Below, one piece after another: positions 8,300-17,274 of a stretch of 17,274 nt of DNA. Under the pieces are notes generated by a model. It was not told the origin of the DNA, searched no databases, and saw nothing but the letters and a program-made list of their open reading frames with translations. The stretch comes from Psilocybe azurescens (Eukaryota; Basidiomycota; Agaricomycetes; Agaricales; Agrocybaceae), in contig JAJIRX010000246.1 of assembly GCA_023853785.1 (NCBI GenBank), positions 1-17,274 on the forward strand, given 5' to 3'. The position numbers and the translations under genes were made by a program. Positions within the stretch are counted from its first letter, which is position 1, and every line of letters begins with the position of its first letter.

Positions 8300-10622
8300 A
8301 TGTCCCATCTAGCCCATACTGACTCTTATAAGGCTATCATGCGGACCATGGAGGACGATCTGGGGATCGTTTACCTCATAGAATCAGCCCAACAGTTTTG
8401 GTCTGGTGAGCATTGCGGACCTTGCCCAATCTCACAGGTCTGACGCTGGATTATAGAGCTTGATGACACGTTACAACTCGCGGAAGATGAAACCCCGACA
8501 CTTTCTATGCTAGATACGACACTACGACGATTCATGGCACTATGCGCAACCTACCATGGCACGTGCTACCTTCGGGCACTTTTTAGGGAGGGTTATATTG
8601 ATGTCATTTCGCAGAACAATACCTCCAGAGTCCTTTGCAGTTGGAGCATGCGTGTGGCATGCTGGCAGGCTCTGAGCTGTTCGAATTCCATTCAGAACGG
8701 ATGTTGGACATTATCGTCGACGACGCACGAACGGTACGCTGTGTCCGAGTAGGCTTTTACTATGTGATCGGAAGCTGACTGGTTTAGAGCAGATCACGGA
8801 CCCCCACTCGGCCTTCATCTATTATGCTATTCTCTTCTACTATGGTCAACACAGAACAGAATTTTTCGGTCTCACAAACGTTGGCAGGCTCTATTGCCCC
8901 TCCTGATGGACCATGTTCTTGTCGAGGTCGATCCCGACATCGACGACACTTATGTGGGGACGGCAGTTGGCAAAAGTACAAGCTATGCTGCTGTGCCCAT
9001 TCCCATCGAGGCAAAACTTAGGAGTCTATGCGTGAAGTTGTTGTATGAGGTGTGCAGAGTGCAGACTCTGTCGGCCCAAGATTTAAGTGAGTAAATGTGC
9101 GTCTTTGAGACTTGAGCTTTGCAGATAATCTCAAACCTAGAAATTTTTGACGAACTTTTCATTGATCATTTGTTTGATCTCGTCGAACAAACGAAATACA
9201 TGCATGACGATACTTTCAACTATTCCGTTATTCGGCTAATTGTGAGCGATTGAGGTCGCAGTGTTCTGATAGTCGTGTCTCATCATCAAGTAGATTGCAT
9301 TGAACGAACAATTTATGGTAGCGGGACTAGGAAGCGACGGGTCACCAATAGGAGACAAGAAGGAGGCACAGGAACCTAAAAACCGTGTCATACGTGTTAT
9401 GATGCGGCGTTTAGGATCCTGCAAGACATTCGGCGAAAATCTGATTTTCATGTTGAATCGAACAAGTCAGTCGAGAAATTAACCATTTACTCCGGAATTG
9501 AGTTGACGAGATATCCAACAGAGCACACTCCCGAAGACTTTTGCGTCAAGTTACTCATTCTCAAAATTCTATACGTCCTATTTTCCTCTCAGGGAACGGC
9601 AGAATTCTTTACACTAACGACTTATGCGTTCTGGTCGATGTGTTTTTAAGAGAGCTTGCTGATCTGGACGAAGAAGACGAATCGGTCAGTTTTTGTTCAT
9701 ACTTTCAATCAGGTGCGAGAACTTATGGCGGGGGTGTAACTAGCTTCGACACACATATCTCCGAGTTCTTCATCCTTTGTTAACGAAGACACAACTGCGC
9801 GAAGTCGAATACAAGCGACCCCAGATTCTTGTGACTCTCGAATCTATGATCGTCAATTCCCGGATGCGCGAGGTCTCGCTGACAACCAAACGCCTCGTGG
9901 AACGCTGCCTTTCTGGTCAGTGGTGCAAGCCACTCAGAGAGATGCGGAAGGCTTCTGATAACGAATATCGTGCCGGAAGCCCCCAGAGCGAAGGCTCTAC
10001 TTTGATGAGCCCTCCCGGTTACATGGGGAATGTGCCCATGGCTGCTTCACAACGCCATAGTGATTCATTGAGTTCAACTAAGGTCATGATGTCTATGAAA
10101 TATAGCAAGAGCGTGGAGAACTTATCTGGACGTCTCGACCAGCCGAAACCACCTTTACGATCCCCTCTGGAACAGGTGCGCCGGCCCAGCAATGCGAGTG
10201 TGCACAGTCTCCCAGGCTCCATGACTTCCGCTAAGGTTATGGCCGCGGCTCATTCCACCAAGAAAAGAAGCACAAGCACTGCGCCTGATGCCTCCCACCA
10301 TCCATCACGGCACAATTCGTTGGATTCTGATTATCAGCTTCACACGTACAATTCTGCGCAATCACCTCAATCCCCTTCGCGTCAGCATCTTTCTGTTCCG
10401 CCTGTGCCATTGGTGCCACTGGTCATGAGTGAAGATGTTCCCGTCTTAGCACAGCCGCGACGGCGACCGCCTCCTCCTGCGCCTCCCAAACGTCGTAAAC
10501 CTCCTGCGATCCCCATCAGTCATATCAACAATGGGGTAACAATCACTGCTATCAGGTCCTCTGAACCTAGTCCCCTTTCGAAGGTTCATAAACCTCCTAT
10601 TGGCGTTCAACAAGCGTCGTAG
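8300..10622 (+). CDS. SPIN90/Ldb17-like actin and endocytosis regulator
   Basis: Ldb17/SPIN90 proteins act at cortical actin patches during endocytosis and regulate Arp2/3-driven actin assembly. Proposed exons are 8300-8405, 8457-8558, 8615-8733, 8793-9086, 9141-9241, 9294-9465, 9522-9684 and 9744-10622, about 645 residues. Recognised family-like stretches include LDTTLRRFMALCATYH, LFEFHSERMLDIIVDDART, PLLMDHVLVEVDPDIDDTY and LRHTYLRVLHPLLTKTQLRE of the leucine-rich domain. The last exon encodes a Ser/Pro-rich low-complexity tail with RRRPPPPAPPKRRKPP, an SH3-ligand type motif, and ends VQQAS. Two exons each need one more base to join their neighbours: five T at 8862-8866 where six are expected, and TTT at 9608-9610 where four are expected. 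The second intron (8559-8614) appears to use a GC donor. Start choice between ATGs at 8300, 8339 and 8348 is uncertain. Assignment rests on remembered family motifs, not an alignment. Confidence 0.8.
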
Positions 10623-10985
10623 ATTTTTCTTTGCTGCCTACCCTGTATTTCTTTCTTTTTGGTAGATCAGATAACTGTAATACAGATCCCTTCGTTGATC
10701 GGGAATTGCTTCTGGGCACGGATTTTAATTATTGAACATTATTCTATAAATCTATTGTATCAGTATCTCTGTCCGTTCCAATTTTTCGTTTATTTGACTT
10801 GTTTTGAGTTGTTGTAAGTCAAGAAGGAGTCAAGAAAGAGTTTTTTTCGTGCGTTTTGCCCTATAGCGGCGTGAGGTCTTTGTCGAGAGGTTCGTGCCGC
10901 GTTCGTCATTGCCTTGTTTCTACCCTTGCTCTATTGGACCTCGCTCCACCAGCTTGTATACCTTTGTTCGCTATTGGTTTGCATT
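10623..10985. other. Intergenic region after the Ldb17-like gene
   Basis: Contains T-rich 3' flanking sequence of the upstream gene and pyrimidine-rich sequence before the ATG at 10986. A short GTCAAGAA direct repeat occurs near 10818-10840. No gene or RNA is recognised. Confidence 0.4.
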
Positions 10986-12875
10986 ATGCCATCTGCTCGT
11001 ACACAAATTGAATTCATCAAGTGGGATACGCATTGGCAGAGTATTTAAAAACGCTAGGCAAGTCGTCAGAGTTGCTTCTCACGCATTGCACACGTTAACA
11101 CTTACCGTCATATCAATGATTTCATAGGCCCGGAAGAAGGTTTATTTTGGATAGAAGGCATGCCACAAGACCCTTGACGCCTTCCCAGAACTTCCCATCT
11201 CATTATTGGAACTTGGGGAATTCGATTCGTTGGAAAAAGTCAAGGAATTCTGTGTTGCGTTAAGAAGTAAACTCGCGTTGTTGAAGCGGTATGCACTGAA
11301 TCTTTAATACAAGATCGCGAGAGATTGCTTACTGGACGTTGCCCGAAGATGTATCAACAGCCGTACCTACTTTATTGAGAGGTTCTTTGGGTACATTTAT
11401 GTTATTTAATCTGGGTAATAGTGCTTATCTATGTACTCTCTTGCCATGTTGTCAGGAATGATGAGGCTCGTCCCCAGTTCCAAGCTTATCTGACAAAAGT
11501 CTTTCGCTGATACATAATTTATAGGATCTTGGCCCCGAAACGTACCAAACAATCTCGAATAGCAATTCAGTGAAACAGAAAAGACGCTGGAGCTTGCAGA
11601 AAAATGTGCTCATGTACTTCTACTCGCCTCGCAAAATGCTGTATGGGTTATGGACGACCGCCGTTCAAAGTCAGATCCATCAGAAGATTGTAACGTCTCC
11701 GAAGACGATCCCAAACCGCAATCCAAAGCAAATGTGCCATCCTCGCTCGAAGGTTCTACAGGCGTCGTGGACCCGGTGGAGGTCACGATACAGGAGAAAC
11801 GAAGTGAAGTATGGGAACGGATTTGGACTCGCCTCGCGCGTTATTGCTCACCTGTCAGGTCGCGCCTTTACACCGAATTCGTCGCAGTTATTTGGACCTG
11901 CATCTGTCGTGCGGTCTACACTGAGCCGATGTTTAAGATGCTGGCTCAAAACTATGACCATGTTACTGATGTGCTGAAAGACACCACATTGGATCTTGTA
12001 ACCATGGAGAGGCTTTGGGAAGCTATCAGGAACTGTACGCCGATAATATTCGCGCCGCCATTGATGATGTGCTGCACGCTTATCTCCTTTTCTGTAGATC
12101 AATGATATTGTCGAACAAGATATACGATTCTATACCACAATCGACTCGCTCAGTCGTCCACCTGGTACGACTTTCCATTCAAAGGAATTCAAGATCTAGC
12201 ATTTTGCGGATTCACCCCAACATGTACGAAGTTATGAACCCACGATAGACGATTACCAAATGTAATACTATCGACAGAAAACCATAACTGGACAGGTAAT
12301 GTTATTTGTGTCGGACTGTCGTTAACCAACCCAAAAGTTCAAGCCTTTGTGAATGCTTGCTATCACCATCCAGAGCTTATGGTTCTTTATCGCAAAGGGT
12401 CTAATATGAAACCCATCTTCTCAAATCGTTTGTGTGGCGCAACCCACTGACAAGCCAACACCCGTGCCAATTTGAACGATCCTCAATGGGATCCCAACCG
12501 GGCTGAGTACTTCGTGGAAAGTGTTATAGAAGTGGCTTGTCCCGATATCACTACAGGAAAACAAATTACGGATTGTTTACAAGTAGTACTTGTGCACAGA
12601 GGAGGCGGCGATATGAAGACTTCATCGCCGAACTTGTTCAACTTTGCTATCAAGTCTGCGGTGTTGATGACCGTGACAAGTTGGTACTTGACATTGCCTT
12701 GCCCTATCTCGAGAACAAAGAAATGGAACTTGATGATCATAACCGGCGTATCATCCCCAATTCTGAGGCGGCGATTTGGGAATCTTATAAGACCCTGTGG
12801 GCACGGGCGCCGAGAGAGACGACGGTGGATGATGAAGTCGGGATTGCGATCACATACTACGACAGTGATCCCTAA
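10986..12875 (+). CDS. Unrecognised multi-exon protein gene with fractured reading frame
   Basis: Several protein-like segments lie in order on one strand but in different frames. They are an N-terminus MPSARTQIEFIKWDTHWQ at 10986, KTLDAFPELPISLLELGEFD from about 11167, ARRCINSRTYFIERFFG near 11341-11390, and NDEARPQFQAYLTKVF near 11458. An open stretch then runs from about 11575 (EKTLELAEKCAHVLLLASQN) to about 12030, ELYADNIRAAIDDVLHAYLL follows near 12034, and the C-terminal part runs from about 12620 (YEDFIAELVQLCYQVCGVDD) to a stop at 12873-12875. Some joins fit short introns (for example a donor at 11289). Others need a missing base, as near 12022. I do not recognise a domain. It resembles a conserved hypothetical basidiomycete protein. 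It may be decayed or may carry base-calling errors, and exon borders are tentative. Confidence 0.45.
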
Positions 12876-13162
12876 TGTCTCTCGGCCCTGGATTATCCTT
12901 TAACCACGGTCAGAGTCACTGTAACCCTTGTGTTTCTTCATAATATATCTATTTATACCCTTCTCATCTGCTTCTAATTCTTGTGGCTAACCATTAGAAG
13001 TTCTCCGGACCGCCCTCTTTTCCTCGTGATGTATGTTCTCAACTTCTCCCTGTCGTACTCATCCCGTTCTCCACGAATGCTCAATGCCCAATATTCTATA
13101 TCATGGAGCACGCTTACTATAAAGCTGGCCTCCCTTAATCTGCTTGTCCGACATTGGAAACA
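12876..13162. other. Intergenic region before the GH28 gene
   Basis: Short pyrimidine-rich spacer holding the 3' end of the preceding gene and the GH28 promoter. No other gene is seen. Confidence 0.4.
13118..13123 (+). promoter_or_regulatory. Candidate TATA box of the GH28 gene
   Basis: TATAAA lies about 40 bp upstream of the GH28 ATG at 13163. Its position fits a short 5' leader. Identified by sequence alone. Confidence 0.45.
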
Positions 13163-15297
13163 ATGGCCACATTCCTGACTTTTCGGTCACTTTTCCTTGT
13201 TATCTTTCTTATTTTTGCCTATTCCCCTACATTTGCCAAGCCACAGCCTACGAAAACTTGCGTTCTACGCCCTTTAGGACACGGGCGCGATGATACCGAC
13301 CAGGTAAGAGCAATTTGCATGCATTTTGTGCTCGCATTTTGTTGAAGAATAAATAGGTTGAAGCAGCCATTGCGAAATGTGGCCATTTCGGAACGACGAC
13401 CTTTGAAGCAGGCTCTTACAACATCACCAGGTGAATGAATTCTCGTTTTCGTCAATAATGCACACTCAGACGGGTATCTAGAAAGATGACTTGGGATCTG
13501 GTTTCATCCAAGGTTGATCTAAAGGGATTCCTTAGCGTAAACGAAATTGTTGATATTGAAGCCTTTAATTACTTACCATACCGCTTATAGTTCCCTCCAG
13601 ACATACAATTCTGGCTTGACGCCAACAACACCTACCGAGTGGTCTTTATTCAGGTATATTTATTTTATGAATACATATAAGGTTCCTGACAGCGTCTTTA
13701 GAGCCAAGCATCCTGGTTTGTCGTGACTGGTTCTGACTTTGAAATCGACGCACACAACACCGGCGGCATTCAAGGGAACGGACAAGTAAGTAGAATGACG
13801 ACCTATATGTGTGTTCGATAATTGACATGTCCTTATTATATTATAGCCATGGTGGTCATTTTTCGCAACTCGCACGCGTGAAGACGGGGATGGTCGACCT
13901 ATTTCGCTTACTGTTTTCAAAGCGACGCGCGCGACCATCAAAAACTTCCGCATTGAATCGCCTCCTTTCTGGTCTAGTGCCATCGTTCAGTCAACAGATG
14001 TGGTTGTAGATGGAATGTTCATAAATGCAACGAATCAGGACCCCGCGTTCTTTGGACAAAAGTATGGCACACGTATATTCCATCTCTCTCTGAGAATTGA
14101 CCAAATCTCAATGCTTGTAGCATTGTACCAAACACCGATGGTAAGCTGTATATATAAGGTGTTCGCGGCTCCATTGTGTTGACATTTTTACAGGTACTGA
14201 CACCTATAGAAGTGATCGAGTTTCTTTGCTCAATTGGGACGTGACTTGCGGGGACGATTGTCTAGCATTGAAAGGTGTAGGTGTAAATTCGCTCTTCAAT
14301 CTGGCACGGTGCTCACTGACATGTTTGAAGAACTCCACCAATATCGTTGCTCGGAACATCACCTGTCGAGGAGGAACCGGTGTGGCCATAGGCTCTCTCG
14401 GTCAATACATTGGCCTAGTAAGCACCACTCTAATGAGTGGCATCTCAAACCCTGAAATCACTCTCGGTAGAACGACTTCGTGCTGAATGTTGACATGGAA
14501 GATATCCGAGTATTATCCGATCCAACTATCATTTCTTTCGCAAATACGCTAATTGTATCGGATACATAGATGATTCGTTTAGATCCCAAAATTCAACCCA
14601 TCATGGTTAATGGGGTAAGTAATGGTAACATATGCCTAAGCACTTTTAACTGATGGAGGATCAGGTGTATTTTAAGTCCTGGGATGGATCTGTAAATGGT
14701 GCCCCGCCCACAGGAGGTGGTGGTGCAGGTGGTGGGTTTATGTTTGATCAATTCGCTCTAAGAAGAATCCATTCACGTATTTTAAAGGTCTCGTAAATAA
14801 CCTAACTGTGCGAAATATGCACATCGATGGGGTGGACATGCCTGTTCATATTCTTCAAAACAATCTTGGATTAAGGCAAGCTAATTCTCAACCAATCCTT
14901 GTACTTAAATCAAAGGCCGGAGATCTTACTCTTACGATAGCGGGGACGCTCCCTCCATCCTGAAGTTTGAAGGCCTGCATTTCGATAACTGGAGTGGGAC
15001 AGCAAATACCAATACAAGTCCGCCCTTCTGTGTGATTTATCCATAGTATAACTCACTTATTATCACCGTGGTCTATAGTCGTCGATTTCGAATGCAGTCC
15101 AGCAGTTGGATGTGACAACATCACCTTCGAAAACTTCAGAGTCAATCCACCTTCCGGACAAGCCCCACGCCTCATTTGTCAAAACGCATCCGGAATCAGG
15201 GGACTATCTGGTGTGTCTTCAGATAAATCAATACTTCACAACTACTGACGGGTGTATCGAACGTTTAGCTCCTTGTAACTCTACTGGTCAGCCTTGA
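13163..15297 (+). CDS. Secreted glycoside hydrolase family 28, polygalacturonase-like
   Basis: GH28 enzymes hydrolyse pectin backbones outside the cell. The sixteen exons are 13163-13303, 13357-13430, 13482-13536, 13591-13653, 13702-13785, 13847-14061, 14121-14140, 14194-14276, 14331-14417, 14471-14509, 14570-14614, 14665-14731, 14788-14875, 14941-15017, 15079-15210 and 15269-15297. They sum to 1299 nt, 432 residues, with every phase matching. A signal peptide (MATFLTFRSLFLVIFLIFAY) is followed by the beta-helix with GIQGNG, IVPNTDG, CGDDCLALKG and GGTGVAIGSLGQY. These hold the catalytic Asp residues. The family's usual GHG motif is GTG here, so the His is replaced by Thr. This occurs in some exo-acting or rhamnogalacturonan-acting subgroups, so the substrate cannot be fixed. 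The VYFKSWDG segment replaces the usual RIK region. Exon seven is only 20 nt, and intron thirteen (14876-14940) starts GC. A TATA box lies at 13118. Confidence 0.93.
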
Positions 15298-15941
15298 ATG
15301 TTCGTTTTCTCAAACCTATCTTCGAAAGGGAGGCTGAGCAACAGTCCTGAAATCCAAGTTTACATTTTGTACTTCCTTTGATATTTATAGCAACGGGCAG
15401 AGATCCCTTTCAAATAGGACAATATTTAGAAATATCCATCGACCTTGTCCGACGATTTCGCGACCGCACTTATGACAGAGCTATTTCTATGATCAATGAC
15501 GATCAAACACTTTAATGTCCCTGCCAGCAAAACATGAATTAAAAACGCCTCTTTGATACATTCACCCAGCGTCAACAAAACAGTCAAGAAAGTGAAATTT
15601 GTATACGAGATAATATATAGGATGTCTGTGACTATTCTAGTTCAATGGGTAGATTTTCCGATAAAGTTTTCGCTGTTGTTTTTAGCGTCGCTGCCGAAGC
15701 ATATTAATAGAGATCGTTCATGAGATCAATGAAGTTAGACGAGTATCGATGTCATTGGGTACAAAATAACCTCAATTTCAAGATTTTCGGACAGGAATGA
15801 TTCTTTATCGACCGAAGTAGAGGCTCTTGTTCGGTCTTCTGAGTTTTTGCCAGCTGAATGTCTGAAAGAAACCAGCGAATGGGTATAAAACATACAGAGG
15901 GGATTTGTCTTCGATAACACACCCCAGAATCCCCAATTGCA
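15298..15941. other. Intergenic region between GH28 and the CBM1 gene
   Basis: About 640 bp without a supported gene. Open frames on the minus strand (15735-15920) have no motif. The right end contains the promoter of the CBM1 gene. Confidence 0.4.
15884..15890 (+). promoter_or_regulatory. Candidate TATA box of the CBM1 gene
   Basis: TATAAAA lies 51 bp before the ATG at 15942, a good distance for a basidiomycete TATA promoter with a short leader. Confidence 0.55.
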
Positions 15942-16874
15942 ATGGCAAGATTGACTCTTATATTGGCCCTATCTTCCGCCGTCGGCTATACCTCCGCTCA
16001 GTCTCCTCTGTACGGTCAAGTCAGTCACATTTTGCTTTGCTTCCTCCTATGGCTTGACGTTGATACCTTGCAAACATATCTAGTGTGGAGGGCAAGGTTG
16101 GGCGGGAGCAACCACCTGTGTCTCAGGCTCGACATGCACATACTCCAATCCATACTACTCCCAATGCCTTCCAGGAGCTGCGTCTAGTGCACCCCAGCCG
16201 ACAACTACTACCCCAGCCACAGTTTCAGGCGGAGGACCGGCCACAACTGGTGTACCATCCACGACATCAACCGCGTCCGGAGGATCCTCGACTCTTCAGG
16301 CTGGTTATTCGTTCATTAGGGCTGTTGTAAGTGTCAAATATATGTATTTTGAATTTGCTTCAAACATGTTGCTGATGTCATTTATTTGCAGGAAGACCCC
16401 AACTTCCATAAATACTTACAGTCTGAGGTTCTGAACACGGCATCTGATGCTGTACTCGGGGAACCAAGTAATGCTGCCCAATTCCAGATTACAAATGGAC
16501 AATTGATTCAGAACGCCAACGGAACACCTCTCTACGCCGTTGTCGAACCTCGAGCCGATTCATCTGTTGTGAAACTCAAGGTTTCGTGGTCGACTACTCC
16601 TGCTACCGACGGTACCTTCGTGTTTAGTGGGGATACAGTTGAGTGGAGCACCCCTTCTATTACTAGGCCACAGAACAACGTGAGTATTGTATGTTATAAT
16701 ATACTATTAATAATCTCAATAACTTTTTCGTTATTTCAGGCATGGTTGGTATGCCCCGATGCCGACGGCAACAAGCTACTGTATGTCAACCTCGGCGCTT
16801 ATGACTACATGACACCAGCGGGGTGCGCAGACGAGACTATTCACGCATACACTGGAGCCACTGCTACAGCTTAA
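15942..16874 (+). CDS. Secreted protein with N-terminal CBM1 and unrecognised C-terminal domain
   Basis: Exons are 15942-16019, 16084-16326, 16392-16679 and 16740-16874, 744 nt and 247 residues, all in phase. The protein starts with a signal peptide ([19 protein letters not shown]). A fungal cellulose-binding module CBM1 spans about residues 24-59: it carries [12 protein letters not shown] and, after the first intron, the cysteines and aromatic residues of [13 protein letters not shown] Thr/Ser/Pro/Gly linker follows to about residue 98. The remaining 140 or so residues (from [20 protein letters not shown]) form a domain with two cysteines, in [10 protein letters not shown] and AGCADE, that I do not recognise. 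No catalytic signature of a known glycoside hydrolase or AA9 enzyme is seen. It probably acts extracellularly on or near cellulose. Whether it is an enzyme or an accessory protein is unknown. Confidence 0.9.
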
Positions 16875-17274
16875 ATATCAGCCCAACAAATGTCCAAAAT
16901 TGTCCAAAAATACAACTGATTTTCGCAGAGCCTTCCTATATGACTGATTTCTTTTTTGAGATGCAAGATCTTGTAGGTCCAAATCATAATGAATAATCAC
17001 GTCAGACCACCCTGGAAGCTTTTATCGGCATCTTTGACCGCTCAGTTATCTTTCCAATCCCGTGGAATAAATCCCTGGGTCCGTTTCCAGTCCCCTTTCT
17101 GTGCGTGTTTCTATAGCGGGCCCGACCGGCAAAAATGTGCCACTTTTGACCCATTGTTTCAGCAGAGAGTACATTCTGACTGACAACAACAAGTGCCGGA
17201 GTCTCAGACTCCTGCAGTGGTACAGTGGGGTCCGAGGATAACACGACTGCGCGCCGCAAAGTAGTCAATCGTTT
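16875..17274. other. Right-end flank without a firm gene
   Basis: A minus-strand frame is open over 17002-17268 (88 codons, starting at a TTG). It could be the last exon of a gene entering from beyond the window, but I recognise no motif in it. Nothing else is seen. Confidence 0.35.

Noticed and set aside
16989..17183. Plus-strand frame at the right end
   Set aside because: It starts after the CBM1 gene, has no motif, and overlaps an equally uninformative minus-strand frame.
1..17274. CRISPR arrays, rRNA, tRNA or bacterial operon structure
   Set aside because: None is visible. Pervasive spliceosomal introns show that this is eukaryotic DNA.

Overview
The window reads as nuclear DNA of a filamentous basidiomycete, most likely a mushroom-forming agaricomycete. 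Genes are cut by many short introns (about 44-71 nt, mostly GT-AG, often with a ctaa/ctaac-like branch site). Secreted enzymes of plant-wall and fungal-wall polysaccharides are present, including a fungal-type CBM1. All gene models below were assembled by hand from splice phase and protein motifs. No alignment or transcript data were available.

Layout, left to right. (1) About 379-4958: two tandem, same-strand chitin deacetylase genes (CE4, GPI-anchored type) with matching intron positions, separated by about 1.2 kb. The upstream copy has two frame breaks, and the downstream copy has breaks in its 5' part. (2) About 4960-6090: no firm gene; one unrecognised minus-strand ORF could encode a small membrane protein. 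(3) 6094-7288: a six-exon purine nucleoside phosphorylase. (4) 7342-7816: a 475-bp non-coding retroelement with two identical 195-bp LTRs, an 85-bp interior and a perfect 5-bp target duplication. It has the structure of a TRIM element and sits 53 bp after the phosphorylase stop codon. (5) 8300-10622: a SPIN90/Ldb17-like actin and endocytosis regulator with a proline-rich tail. (6) About 10986-12875: an unrecognised, probably conserved protein gene whose frame is fractured. (7) 13163-15297: a complete 16-exon glycoside hydrolase family 28 (pectinase-type) gene. (8) 15942-16874: a complete four-exon secreted protein with an N-terminal CBM1 and an unrecognised C-terminal domain. The last 400 bp hold nothing firm.

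The two chitin deacetylases act on the fungus's own wall. GH28 and the CBM1 protein point to plant cell-wall use. The phosphorylase and Ldb17 homologue are housekeeping genes. Nothing suggests that the genes form one pathway or cluster.

Two points stand out. The first is the intact, apparently recent TRIM-like element. The second is that several genes are broken by single-base indels at short homopolymers, while GH28, the CBM1 gene and the phosphorylase can be spliced cleanly. That pattern needs checking against reads before any gene is called a pseudogene.
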